Origin: Promethearchaeota archaeon
GTDB taxonomy: Archaea; Asgardarchaeota; Lokiarchaeia; Sigyniarchaeales; SOKP01
Assembly: GCA_019058445.1 (NCBI GenBank)
Contig: JAHPZA010000010.1
Location: 496,001 to 560,000 of the forward strand
Reading direction: 5' to 3'
Length of the DNA: 64,000 nt
Part shown: positions 35,617 to 43,550 of the stretch, in pieces
Layout of the letters: each line of letters starts with the position of its first letter
Numbering within the stretch: position 1 is the first letter of the stretch
Notes under the pieces: model-generated
The model's input: the letters and a program-made list of their open reading frames with translations, nothing else
Told to the model about the DNA's origin: nothing
The model's database searches: none
Translations under genes and position numbers: made by a program

Positions 35617-36465
35617 ATGAAGTTAGATTATGATGAAAAGTTCATAATTGTAATAACGCTTTTTTTTGCGCCCGTCGTAGTTATTTCAACAATAGTACAT
35701 CATTTGTTTCCGGAGGTTTTAGGAGTTCCAAATGTTCTCGGACCATACTTTATTGAACCGATATGGGTAGACTTAGTGATAGAGGATTTAATTACCGCAA
35801 TTTTGGCAGCTATAGTAGTATATCACGGAATTAAAACGCAAGGGAAATACAAAACTATGTGCTTTCTTTATGGAGCGATTATATTTGCTGGTCTTGAAGA
35901 AATACAATGGATATTGCTAGGCAGATTCAATCTTACACCAACTGAGACATACTTTTTTACGAGAGGAGGATTATGGTTTGTTGCAATTCCTATTTATACT
36001 TGCTTGAGCTGGTTTATACTTGCCTGGTGCTGTAATTACGTATCGGAAGTGATTTTTCCGAACAAGAACTATATGTTTCACGCTTTTATTGCAGGAATTA
36101 TAGCAGTTTCCCTCGATCTCTGGATAGATCCTGTAATGGTTAATCTTGGTTCTGCTTCAATATATTCCAATTCCGCTGGAATGTGGGTGTGGTCAGGAGA
36201 TCCAAAAGATACATTTTCTGTCTTTTCAATACCATTCTTCAATTTTGTAGGCTGGTTCTTAGTAATAATGTTATTTTTAATTCTTTATGGTTATGCCTTA
36301 AATGATAAAAAGATTGAAATACAGGGCAAAACAAAATCCGCTCTCATTTTCTTCGGATTGATCCCAGTGTTCATAGCAATCACTACTAGTATTCTTTATT
36401 TGGCAAGTGCATTTACTCCTCCTTTTTTAATCGGAGTTGATGTAATCCCTATTAAATTATTGTGA
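35617..36465 (+). CDS. Carotenoid biosynthesis protein-like (DUF422/CruF type) membrane protein
   Basis: 282 aa, about seven membrane helices. DLWIDPVMVNLGSASIYSNS followed by MWVWSG and later SIPFFNFVGWFLV matches the DUF422 signature, a DP-x-G region then W-x-W and a NFxGW block, found in CruF (2'-hydroxylase of carotenoids) and related archaeal proteins. I see no other carotenoid gene in the window, so lipid or quinone hydration is equally open. An AAGGAGATAAT site at its end leads to a 63-aa membrane gene 14 bases downstream. Confidence 0.72.
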   Translation: MKLDYDEKFIIVITLFFAPVVVISTIVHHLFPEVLGVPNVLGPYFIEPIWVDLVIEDLITAILAAIVVYHGIKTQGKYKTMCFLYGAIIFAGLEEIQWILLGRFNLTPTETYFFTRGGLWFVAIPIYTCLSWFILAWCCNYVSEVIFPNKNYMFHAFIAGIIAVSLDLWIDPVMVNLGSASIYSNSAGMWVWSGDPKDTFSVFSIPFFNFVGWFLVIMLFLILYGYALNDKKIEIQGKTKSALIFFGLIPVFIAITTSILYLASAFTPPFLIGVDVIPIKLL

Positions 36466-36478
36466 AAAGGAGATAATA

Positions 36479-36670
36479 ATGAAAAAAAATGAAAAATATA
36501 TTCCTATCGTTATTTTAATCATATTTTATTTAAACGTGTTAAGAAGCGCAGTTGATGTAGCAATCGCCCAAAACAACATTTCCTTCATTATTTTAGGAAT
36601 TACTGCTCCAATACCGTTCCTTATTGCCATATTCATTGCTTTCATAAAGCTCATTAAAAAAGAGAATTAA
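36479..36670 (+). CDS. Small two-helix membrane protein
   Basis: 63 aa, two hydrophobic helices (about 8-26 and 33-57) and a Lys-rich C terminus. A strong AAGGAGATAAT site immediately before ATG 36479 supports it. It follows the DUF422-type gene by 14 bases and is probably co-transcribed. A decayed copy of its 3' half lies upstream of the gene at 38244. Confidence 0.7.
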   Translation: MKKNEKYIPIVILIIFYLNVLRSAVDVAIAQNNISFIILGITAPIPFLIAIFIAFIKLIKKEN

Positions 36671-36740
36671 TAATGAATCTTATATTTAAAATAATTAAGT
36701 TTTTTATTATTGAACCGTGAAGAGATTGACTTGGAAAAAT
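36517..36740 (+). repeat. Copy A of an imperfect duplication
   Basis: Starting inside the small membrane gene and running through its stop into the following intergenic DNA, this stretch aligns with about 38040-38270. After the gene it contains a decayed copy of the start of the nitronate monooxygenase-like gene: a GTG followed by Lys, Leu and Trp-Lys codons and then an early TGA. Spacing differs by only a few bases between the copies. Identity judged by eye is about two thirds. Confidence 0.6.
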
Positions 36741-36790
36741 CAAAACACCATTTGAATTAAAAAGAGATTAGAGATCAAAGATAAAAAAAA

Positions 36791-37231
36791 TTATTTTAAA
36801 TCATAATCCGTGAGATTACTAAGTATTCTAGATAAATATTCTTCAAAAATATCTATTTCAATATTTGAGAACCCTTTGTAGAAGATACCGTTCATTTTTT
36901 GAGAGATTTTAACAAAATTATCAGATAAATTCCTATTTTTCTCAGTAAGTTCAATTAAGATTTTCCGTCTATCTGTTTTTGAATGCACACGTTTAATATA
37001 GTTCATGTTTTCAAGTCTATCAAGCATTGATGTCAAAGTAGATTTACTTAAGGAAGTTTTTTTTGCTAATTCTTTAATTGCAAGCCTTTTATTTTGCCAA
37101 AGAACAAATAAAATTCTCCCTTGAGCAGAATTAATTTCAATTTGATAATCTTTCAATATTTTATTAAAAATGCGACCTCCAAGTTGATGAATTTTAGCGA
37201 TTAAGAATCCACCTGAACGTATTTCCTTCAA
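36791..37231 (-). CDS. MarR-family transcriptional regulator
   Basis: 146 aa winged-helix protein. LLFVLWQNKRLAIKELAKK, SLSKSTLTSMLDRLENM and YIKRVHSKTDRRKILIELTEKN match helices and wing of the MarR fold, with Asp-Arg-Arg at the wing tip. Such regulators respond to small phenolic ligands, oxidants or drugs and repress neighbours. It begins with TTG 37231, which overlaps the stop of a small upstream frame (TTGA), and lies between the two copies of a duplication together with the flavin-binding gene at 37500-37967. Confidence 0.87.
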   Translation of the reverse strand: MKEIRSGGFLIAKIHQLGGRIFNKILKDYQIEINSAQGRILFVLWQNKRLAIKELAKKTSLSKSTLTSMLDRLENMNYIKRVHSKTDRRKILIELTEKNRNLSDNFVKISQKMNGIFYKGFSNIEIDIFEEYLSRILSNLTDYDLK

Positions 37232-37353
37232 TTTTTATCCCTTACCTCAATTATATATGTTTGTAATCTATAAAATGCCTTAATATAGTTTGAGATCAAC
37301 TGAATTAAAGTGAAATCCGGATCTTCTATACCTTTTGAATAATAGATTTTCAT
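37228..37353 (-). CDS. Possible small open frame coupled to the marR-type gene
   Basis: From ATG 37353 this frame encodes 41 residues (LIQLISNYIKAFYRLQ in the middle) and ends in TGA overlapping the TTG of the MarR gene by 4 bases. The frame stays open further upstream to 37425, without another ATG/GTG/TTG, with a coil-like composition. It may be a leader peptide, an unannotated small gene or a remnant of a longer gene. I see no family. Confidence 0.3.
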   Translation of the reverse strand: MKIYYSKGIEDPDFTLIQLISNYIKAFYRLQTYIIEVRDKN

Positions 37354-37499
37354 ACGCTTTTCCCATATTTTTTTCTTAATTTCGAGGTTACTTTCAATTT
37401 CAGCGTATCCTCGCTTTGGTTCTTGTCATTAAATCAAGCGTGAATTTTCTTAATTCTTAATAATTCATTTTTATCACTCAAAATAGCTTAATGGCAAGT

Positions 37500-37967
37500 C
37501 TAATTACTAATGTCATAATACTCTCTCTCTGCTTTCTGTTCATTTATAAAAAGGAACTCTCTCAATGGTTTTTTGTCGATGTTTTTCCATAAAGTAATTA
37601 ACCTTGGCTCAATTGTAATTACTACAGAATTTTCGAGATGCGAGTATAACTGAAATGAGTAAGGATGGTCTTTTTTATATAATTCTATAAATTGCTTATT
37701 TGATTCATCAAGGGGATGTTTACCTAATTTAGCAATTCCTTCAATTTGAACATTTTTAGCACATAAGGCTACATTTGGATTTATCATTATTTGTTTGTAT
37801 TTACCAGACCTTTTATCAGTTTCAAACATCATTTTTAACCCGATATTAACACAATCCATTGATCTTGCCGAAACTATATTATTAGCAGACGTTGCTAATA
37901 CAAAATTCTTATTCTTCTTAAAAAAATTTAAAATTTCCATTTTTAATTCATTATATTCAATATTCAT
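37500..37967 (-). CDS. Pyridoxamine 5'-phosphate oxidase-like FMN-binding protein
   Basis: 155 aa with the split-barrel flavin fold: NKNFVLATSANNIVSARSMD at the first strands, FETDKRSGKYKQIMINPNVAL, IEGIAKLGKHPLDESNK and a C-terminal VITIEPRLITLWKNIDKKP. Members bind FMN or F420 and reduce small molecules or act in detoxification; the exact reaction is unknown. It is on the same strand as the MarR gene, 268 bases upstream, and likely regulated by it. Confidence 0.82.
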   Translation of the reverse strand: MNIEYNELKMEILNFFKKNKNFVLATSANNIVSARSMDCVNIGLKMMFETDKRSGKYKQIMINPNVALCAKNVQIEGIAKLGKHPLDESNKQFIELYKKDHPYSFQLYSHLENSVVITIEPRLITLWKNIDKKPLREFLFINEQKAEREYYDISN

Positions 37968-38039
37968 ATTAATTTCACTATTGTTTTTTATATTTTAATA
38001 AATTGTTCTATATAGGATAGTACTATATAGTATAAAAAT

Positions 38040-38270
38040 TTTCATATTTTCATTTTTTTTCGATGTACTAAAGAACATTAATGATGTAGCTAATGTTGAA
38101 AAAACATTTCCTACATTATTATAAAAAAATCAGCTCTAATACATTTCCTTTTTGCCATCATTAGAGTTATAATAAAGCTTTTTAAAAAAAGAATTAATAT
38201 TGAATCTAATATTTATAGTAATTACTTCTTTTATTTAGGATCCGTGAAAATATTGATTTGGAAAACAAAA
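38040..38270 (+). repeat. Copy B of an imperfect duplication
   Basis: The 5' part is a decayed copy of the last two thirds of the membrane gene at 36479-36670 (for example the ATGATGTAG block at 38081-38089 matches 36553-36560 closely, then ACATTTCC, TTGCCAT, ATAAAGCT and AAAAAGAATTAATA). The 3' part contains the intact start of the nitronate monooxygenase-like gene. Copies A and B flank the MarR and flavin-binding genes. Confidence 0.6.
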
Positions 38271-39155
38271 TTAACAGAGATGATGGGAACGAAGTACCCC
38301 ATAATCATGGGTGCTTTCGCTATTATTGGAAAAGCAGAATTTGCTGCTGCATTTTCCAATGCGGGAGGATTTGGAATTGTAACTGCAATAAATTTTCGTA
38401 CAAACGAAGAATTCCAAAGCGAACTTGAAAAAATGAATACTCTAACAGATAAACCATGGGGAGTAAACTTTTCCGTTATGCCACCTTATGTTGTTAAAGA
38501 TAAACAAAAAGGCAGTTGGGTAAGAGATGAAGATTCTTATTTAGAATTTGTCGATATCGCCATAGATGCTGGGGTAAAAGTTTGTACTACATCAGCTTAT
38601 CAGGCCCCGAAAATCGGAAAAAAATTGCATGACGCGGGGTGCTATTGGTTTCATAAATGTGCTACAATGAAACATGCAATCTCAGCAGAAAGTTTAGGAG
38701 TTGATGCTGCTACTATCGTGGGGCTTGAAGGCACGGGTTTTAAAAATCCAAATCAAAATACTACCCTCGTGAATGTTACAATGGCAAAAAAGTTGCTTAA
38801 GATTCCAATAATAGCAGCAGGAGGGATTGGAGATGCCAGAGGATTTCTTGCAGCGCTTGCCATGGGTGCAGACGCAGTTTGTTTTGGAACTGCAATCATG
38901 ACTACAAAAGAAAGCCTTGCGTCAAATATATGGAAAAAAAGGATTATAAATCAAGATATATTCGATAAAGATTATTATAAAAAAATATATCATTTACAAT
39001 TAAGAGATTCACCAGTACATTCTATGGCGGCAGGACACTGCGACGAGATTCTCTCTATGAAAGAATTTATAGAAGAGAAGATCATAAAAAAGGCAGAGGA
39101 TATATTAAGATCTTGGGGTTTTGGCAGTAATGAAGTGAATACCACTTCCGTATAG
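38244..39155 (+). CDS. Nitronate monooxygenase/FabK-like FMN enzyme
   Basis: 303 aa TIM-barrel flavoprotein. YPIIMGAFAIIGKAEFAAA, SNAGGFGIVTAI, WGVNFSVMPPYV, AAGGIGDARGFLAALAMGAD and AVCFGTAIMTTKES are the standard motifs of 2-nitropropane dioxygenase/enoyl-ACP reductase II proteins. The reaction may be oxidation of nitronates or reduction of an enoyl compound. I keep GTG 38244 because the conserved KLTEMMGTKYP needs this N terminus; TTG 38253 is an alternative. A TAG stop ends it. A decayed copy of its start lies near 36717-36740. Confidence 0.85.
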   Translation: MKILIWKTKLTEMMGTKYPIIMGAFAIIGKAEFAAAFSNAGGFGIVTAINFRTNEEFQSELEKMNTLTDKPWGVNFSVMPPYVVKDKQKGSWVRDEDSYLEFVDIAIDAGVKVCTTSAYQAPKIGKKLHDAGCYWFHKCATMKHAISAESLGVDAATIVGLEGTGFKNPNQNTTLVNVTMAKKLLKIPIIAAGGIGDARGFLAALAMGADAVCFGTAIMTTKESLASNIWKKRIINQDIFDKDYYKKIYHLQLRDSPVHSMAAGHCDEILSMKEFIEEKIIKKAEDILRSWGFGSNEVNTTSV

Positions 39156-39223
39156 TGAAGTATTCTTATAAATTATAAGAAATAAAATTATTAACTTATA
39201 TGTCCACTTAATCTCTAGAAAGC

Positions 39224-39242
39224 CCCACCCCCTATTGGTGGG
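39224..39242. terminator. GC-rich hairpin after the nitronate monooxygenase-like gene
   Basis: CCCACC (39224-39229) pairs with GGTGGG (39237-39242) around a 7-base loop, in an AT-rich background. A second pairing, CCCCAC 39223-39228 with GTGGGG 39248-39253, is mutually exclusive. It could be a terminator or a regulatory hairpin upstream of tfb; it is not followed by a long T run. Confidence 0.45.
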
Positions 39243-39298
39243 AAAAAGTGGGGAAAAATAAGTTTGTTACGACCACTACAACAAAGTAAAAGTAAAAA

Positions 39299-39368
39299 GT
39301 TTTTAAATATTGGCGTGGTATATATTAGCATTAGATAACAAAACTATTAAAATAGTAAAAATAGTTTT
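39299..39368 (+). promoter_or_regulatory. Probable tfb promoter with palindromes
   Basis: A TATA-like GTTTTTAAATATT lies at 39299-39311, with a second at TATATATTAG. Downstream there is a 14-base palindrome ACTATTAAAATAGT (39343-39356) inside a larger inverted repeat AAAACTATT (39340-39348) / AATAGTTTT (39360-39368). These sit between the likely promoter and the TFIIB start at 39441 and could be an operator or an mRNA hairpin. The position of the real start site is not determined. Confidence 0.45.
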
Positions 39369-39440
39369 TAAAAAAAAATAAAAACTGACTAAAAACAACA
39401 AGAAAAAGTACCAACTTGATCAATAGAGGAATGTAAGAAA

Positions 39441-40361
39441 ATGGCAAATAATTATAGAGATCGATTGCGCTCTAGTCGCGATACACCAACCACCGCAGAT
39501 TCATGCTGTGATAATCCATGCATTGAATCTCGAGAAGGTGACAACGTTTGTCTTAATTGTGGAATGATCATCGGCCGAAATCTCGTCGGAAACGAGAGAA
39601 GGGCCTATACTGTCGAGGAAGTTAATAAAAGGAGACGCACGGAACCTCGATGGAGAGAATTCGGACCCCGAACAATGCTACCTAATAGTAAAATAGATTC
39701 AAAAGGAAGGCTCATCGGGGCCAAGGGGAAAACCCTTTTTAGTCGTCTATCTAAAATTCAAAACTCACTTATCTCTTCAATTGAAAGAAATTTTTGGGAA
39801 GCAAAACCTAAGCTTAAGATGCTCACTAGCAAAATGAATATTCCTGAGTATATTAAAGAAACGGCATGGAAGATATACTCAGTTGTGGCAAAAAAGAAGC
39901 TCACAATGGGCAGATCCATTGATGGATTTATTGCCGCTTCACTTTATGCTGCAATAAGAGTACACGAATTTCCACGCTTACTTGAGGAGGTATGTGATGC
40001 GTCTATGACTCCAAGACGCACTGTACACCGTTCCCTTGGAATGGTGGTAAAAGAAGTTTTACCAGAGTTAAATTTAAAATATAAACCAATTACCGCAGAG
40101 CAACTTGTCTTTAGATTTGGTAATGATTTAGGACTTCCAATGGAGGTTCAAAAGAAGGCAATTAACATGCTTGTTCAAGCATCCAAAAATGGCCTTTTAC
40201 GAACAGGAAAAGATCCTAAAGGATTAGCAGCTTCTGTAATTTACATGGCAGCTAAAGCAAGTAATTGTCGTAAAACTCAAGCTGAAGTTTCCGAAGTTGC
40301 AAAGGTGACAGAGGTCACTTTGAGAAGTAGGTCTAAGCAAATTAAGGGCAAATTAGTATAA
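39441..40361 (+). CDS. tfb: Transcription initiation factor B (TFIIB)
   Basis: Recruits RNA polymerase to TATA-binding protein at promoters. The N-terminal zinc ribbon has CCDNPC and CLNCG pairs (near residues 23-42), then the B-reader/linker segment EPRWREFGPRTMLP with RLIGAKG, and two cyclin-like repeats (about 115-205, 210-305) with WKIYSVVAKK and GRSIDGFIAASLYAAIRV. The first zinc half-site has an extra cysteine and two-residue change (CCDNPC instead of CPxC), unusual but plausible for an archaeal TFB. SD GAGG lies before ATG 39441. An approximately 285-base upstream region holds a hairpin and palindromes, listed separately. Confidence 0.93.
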   Translation: MANNYRDRLRSSRDTPTTADSCCDNPCIESREGDNVCLNCGMIIGRNLVGNERRAYTVEEVNKRRRTEPRWREFGPRTMLPNSKIDSKGRLIGAKGKTLFSRLSKIQNSLISSIERNFWEAKPKLKMLTSKMNIPEYIKETAWKIYSVVAKKKLTMGRSIDGFIAASLYAAIRVHEFPRLLEEVCDASMTPRRTVHRSLGMVVKEVLPELNLKYKPITAEQLVFRFGNDLGLPMEVQKKAINMLVQASKNGLLRTGKDPKGLAASVIYMAAKASNCRKTQAEVSEVAKVTEVTLRSRSKQIKGKLV

Positions 40362-40459
40362 AATTGGAGTCGTTACAAATAGATAAAAAGGAAATTGGCA
40401 AGTTTCTTTTTATTTGTTTATTATTCTTTTTTTTTAATTTTTTACAGCGTCAAAAGAGT

Positions 40460-40825
40460 TTATTTTTTAAGTTTATAATAGTCTAAGACTTTTAAAGCGA
40501 ATCGGCTGGCAACTGTTGCAGGTCCGCCACCCATTTCGATACCTACTTCAATTGTTTCGATAATTTCTTCAAAGCTTGCACCTGATTTTAAAGCCTCATT
40601 AGTATGCCATTCCATGCAAGATTCACAATTTTTAACTATCCCGATTCCTAATGCTATTAATTCTTTATATTTTTTTGGAAGTTCTCCATCAGAAAATGTA
40701 TTCTGCTCTAAATCAACAAAAGTGCGATAAACTTTTGAATTTTTTTGAAAGAAATCATGAGCATACTTTCTTTCCTTGATAATACTCTCAATTTTTTCAA
40801 AATCTTTATTAACCATAATTTGCAC
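40460..40825 (-). CDS. AhpD/carboxymuconolactone decarboxylase-family protein
   Basis: 121 aa. IGIVKNCESCMEWHTNEALKSGAS carries the CxxCxxxH active site of AhpD-type proteins, which reduce peroxides or relay electrons to a peroxiredoxin, and the later GGGPATVASRFALKVLDY is also typical. It is in an oxidative-stress group: the Fur/PerR regulator is 78 bases upstream on the same strand, a peroxiredoxin and an OsmC follow. Likely regulated by that regulator. Confidence 0.88.
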   Translation of the reverse strand: MQIMVNKDFEKIESIIKERKYAHDFFQKNSKVYRTFVDLEQNTFSDGELPKKYKELIALGIGIVKNCESCMEWHTNEALKSGASFEEIIETIEVGIEMGGGPATVASRFALKVLDYYKLKK

Positions 40826-40902
40826 AAATTTTCAATTCTAAAAAATAAAATAAATTAGAAATTCAAATCTTTGATTTTTTTTAAAATCTATTTTTTTTCT
40901 AT

Positions 40903-41319
40903 CTAGGCTTTACAAAGATCACAATTTCTATACACATCAATACGCTGACTTATTGGCTCAAAATCAAATTCATTTTTTAATTTTGACCAGAATTTAACCA
41001 CATTATCAGAATGATAATCTTCAATCTTTCCACAAATCGGACAAATTAGATTTACATGAGGTGTTTTATTAGTTTCAAACCTTGAACTTTGATTGCCAAA
41101 TTTCAATTCCGTAATTTGTCCTATATCTTGAAGTAAGTGGAGTACTTGATAAACAGTTGATAAGCTTATACTTGGAAACTTTTTACTAATTTCATTATAT
41201 ATTTGTTCGGCAGTTGGATGTTCGATGCTTGATAAAATTATTTCAAAAATCGCTAATCTTTGTGGAGTTGCCTTATAACCATTTTTTCTTAAAACCTTAG
41301 CAAGTTCCTTTCTATTCAC
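40903..41319 (-). CDS. Fur/PerR-family metalloregulator
   Basis: 138 aa. Winged helix GYKATPQRLAIFEIILSS, helix HPTAEQIYNEISKKFPSISLSTVYQVLHLLQ, then FGNQSSRFETN and a dimerisation domain with HVNLICPICGKIEDY and a C-terminal CDLC. The two CxxC pairs hold structural zinc as in PerR. It senses metals or peroxide and likely controls the divergent peroxiredoxin gene and the AhpD-like gene on either side. Divergent from the peroxiredoxin gene by about 147 bases. Confidence 0.9.
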   Translation of the reverse strand: MNRKELAKVLRKNGYKATPQRLAIFEIILSSIEHPTAEQIYNEISKKFPSISLSTVYQVLHLLQDIGQITELKFGNQSSRFETNKTPHVNLICPICGKIEDYHSDNVVKFWSKLKNEFDFEPISQRIDVYRNCDLCKA

Positions 41320-41466
41320 ACATAAATTATAGTTTTATAATTTATAAAATTAGTTTTTAAATAATATAGATTTTTAGTTAGTAATAGTTATTAATTAAAA
41401 TTAATCTAATCAAAAGTAAATAGTTTACAAATAAAAGAACGAAAATTAAAAAGAGTGATAAAAGAT

Positions 41467-42129
41467 ATGAGTGGTGAAGAAACAGTAGGTATACCTCTTA
41501 TAGGAGATAAATTTCCGAAAATGGAAGTTACTACTACATTCGGGCCAATAACTCTGCCTGATGACGCTATTAAAGGCGGAAATTGGTTTGTGTTATTTAG
41601 CCATCCAGCTGATTTTACGCCTGTATGTACTACTGAATTTCATGCTTTTGCAGTAAGAAATAACCAATTTCAAGAGCTCAATACTAGATTAATCGGACTT
41701 TCAATTGATCAAGTCTTTTCTCATATTAAATGGACTGAATGGATAAAGGATAATTTGGATACGGAAATACCATTTCCAATTATCGCAGATCATGGCGCTG
41801 TAGGCAAAAGACTTGGGATGATCCACCCGGAAAAAGGGTCTAATACAGTAAGAGCTGTATTTATTGTAGATTCGAATGGAATTATCAGATTAATTATTTA
41901 TTATCCTCAAGAAATCGGCAGAAATATGGACGAGATCGTAAGAGCTGTGAAAGCTTTACAATTAGCAGATAAGGAAAAAGTAGCGATCCCCGCTAATTGG
42001 CCTAATAATGAATTAATCGGAGATCATGTAATAATACCTCCTGCTAAGGATGTAAAAACTGCGCAAGAGAGGCTTAAATCAAAGGAATTTGAATGTTATG
42101 ATTGGTGGCTCTGCCATAAAAAATTATAA
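41467..42129 (+). CDS. Peroxiredoxin, Prx6-like archaeal type
   Basis: Reduces hydrogen peroxide and alkyl peroxides. SHPADFTPVCTTEFHAFA holds the peroxidatic Cys (C54 from this start); the C-terminal CYDWWLC has the two resolving cysteines known from archaeal thioredoxin peroxidases. I prefer ATG 41467 over the GTG at 41455 because AGAGTGAT at 41453-41459, a good match to GGAGGTGAT, is a ribosome-binding site seven bases upstream. It is transcribed away from the Fur/PerR gene, which suggests direct regulation. Confidence 0.93.
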   Translation: MSGEETVGIPLIGDKFPKMEVTTTFGPITLPDDAIKGGNWFVLFSHPADFTPVCTTEFHAFAVRNNQFQELNTRLIGLSIDQVFSHIKWTEWIKDNLDTEIPFPIIADHGAVGKRLGMIHPEKGSNTVRAVFIVDSNGIIRLIIYYPQEIGRNMDEIVRAVKALQLADKEKVAIPANWPNNELIGDHVIIPPAKDVKTAQERLKSKEFECYDWWLCHKKL

Positions 42130-42157
42130 TTAATTTACTTTATAACTTTTTTTTTAT

Positions 42158-42943
42158 TTGATTAATGTTATAAAGGACTGTATTCATTCTATTTATAGGA
42201 TGAGTTACATTGAGAATAAATATCATCAAAAAATTCACGAGATTTTTAAAGAATTACCTGAAAAAGAAGGAGATCTCCTTGAACTTTTAAATAAGAAGTC
42301 TTTAACAATTTCAGATGATATTGCGAAGTTGTGCGCCCACTTTAATAAAAATATTAATCAAATCCTTAAAAAATTTTATCCAGAAATAAAAAATATGGAT
42401 GATAAGTTGGATATTAAGTCCACCTTAAAATTTTATTATGATTTAATTGATAAACTAACTGATTTCATACGAATAATAGAAAATTTTCAAAAGATTGATG
42501 ATAATTATTATGAGGCACTTATAGATTTTATAGAGGATAAAGAAAATTTAATTTCAGGAAAATATAGGCAAATTTGTAGACGAGAGTTAACTGCGTTTTA
42601 TGATAAACGTTCACGAGACCATTTAGAAAAGATTATAGCTGCTAAATTCGAGAGAAGGAGTAGGCAATTCTTCACTATGGGTCCTTTAGAAGAAGAGATA
42701 AAAAAAATCGCAAAAACTGCTGGCGCTGATGAGGTATATATTGATCTCGCAAAAAATTTTGATAAATCTGATTCATTTGAGTCAGCTCAATCTGTTATAA
42801 AATTTGCTACTTCCCCTGAAGATCAAAACAGACTAAATAGAGTGGGAGAGGAATTAAGAAAGTATTTAGAATCTAAAAAATATAAAGTAGAAGTAAAATC
42901 CAGTTTAGTGATAACCGATGCAAAACTCCTTCCAGATAATTGA
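42158..42943 (+). CDS. Helical protein of unknown function
   Basis: 261 aa, mostly charged alpha-helical (IHEIFKELPEKEGDLLELL, EEIKKIAKTAGADEVYIDLAKN, NRVGEELRKYLESKKYKVEV). I recognise no family. TTG 42158 or ATG 42200 may be the start; the ATG follows an AGG just upstream. It is 28 bases after the peroxiredoxin and may be part of the same transcript, but nothing in it points to redox chemistry. Confidence 0.6.
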   Translation: MINVIKDCIHSIYRMSYIENKYHQKIHEIFKELPEKEGDLLELLNKKSLTISDDIAKLCAHFNKNINQILKKFYPEIKNMDDKLDIKSTLKFYYDLIDKLTDFIRIIENFQKIDDNYYEALIDFIEDKENLISGKYRQICRRELTAFYDKRSRDHLEKIIAAKFERRSRQFFTMGPLEEEIKKIAKTAGADEVYIDLAKNFDKSDSFESAQSVIKFATSPEDQNRLNRVGEELRKYLESKKYKVEVKSSLVITDAKLLPDN

Positions 42944-42960
42944 TACTGTAACTTGATTTT

Positions 42961-43503
42961 CTAATTGTTGTTCAGAACAATTTTATGGGTAAATTTATGA
43001 GAGCGCAGAAAAGTGCCTCCCACTGGGCAAACTTGCTCTACTCGTTCTAAAACTTTTTTAATTGTACTTAATTTTTCAGTCGAATCAATAAACCAAGTTT
43101 GAGTTATATTAAAGAATCCCGGTAAAGGAGCCTTTTTACTTAACATCGCGGATCGTTTATCTAAAGTAGCTTCAACCCTTACCTTAATAGAATTTGCCTT
43201 AATATTCGAAAATGAAAAATAGAGAAGGGTGGTAATTTCTAAGCAGTTCGCGTAGGTTGCCAGTAACGATTGCATAGGAGAAGGATTTCCACTCTTCCCT
43301 CCCAGGTCTTGAGGTCCATCATTTTCAATTTCAAGATCATTAATTTTTGCTTTTACATGTAAATTCTCAATTTGTTCAGATTCAGCAACCAATTTTGAAA
43401 TAAATACTTTATCTCCCTCTTCAGTGAACCCTAATTCTTGCATTTTATTAAATCTATTTATATAGGCAGTTCGAGATTCCTCTGTTATTAATTTTTTACT
43501 CAT
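42961..43503 (-). CDS. OsmC-family peroxiredoxin-like protein
   Basis: 180 aa. The two redox cysteines are in SLLATYANCLEITTL and ERVEQVCPVGGTF, the standard OsmC pair that reduces organic hydroperoxides. GGKSGNPSPMQSLLATYANC is the family helix start. Convergent with the gene at 42158; fits the oxidative-stress group on both sides. Confidence 0.87.
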   Translation of the reverse strand: MSKKLITEESRTAYINRFNKMQELGFTEEGDKVFISKLVAESEQIENLHVKAKINDLEIENDGPQDLGGKSGNPSPMQSLLATYANCLEITTLLYFSFSNIKANSIKVRVEATLDKRSAMLSKKAPLPGFFNITQTWFIDSTEKLSTIKKVLERVEQVCPVGGTFLRSHKFTHKIVLNNN

Positions 43504-43550
43504 AACCGATTTAATTAAAAGAAAAATTAATAATTTTTGAAATAACTGAT

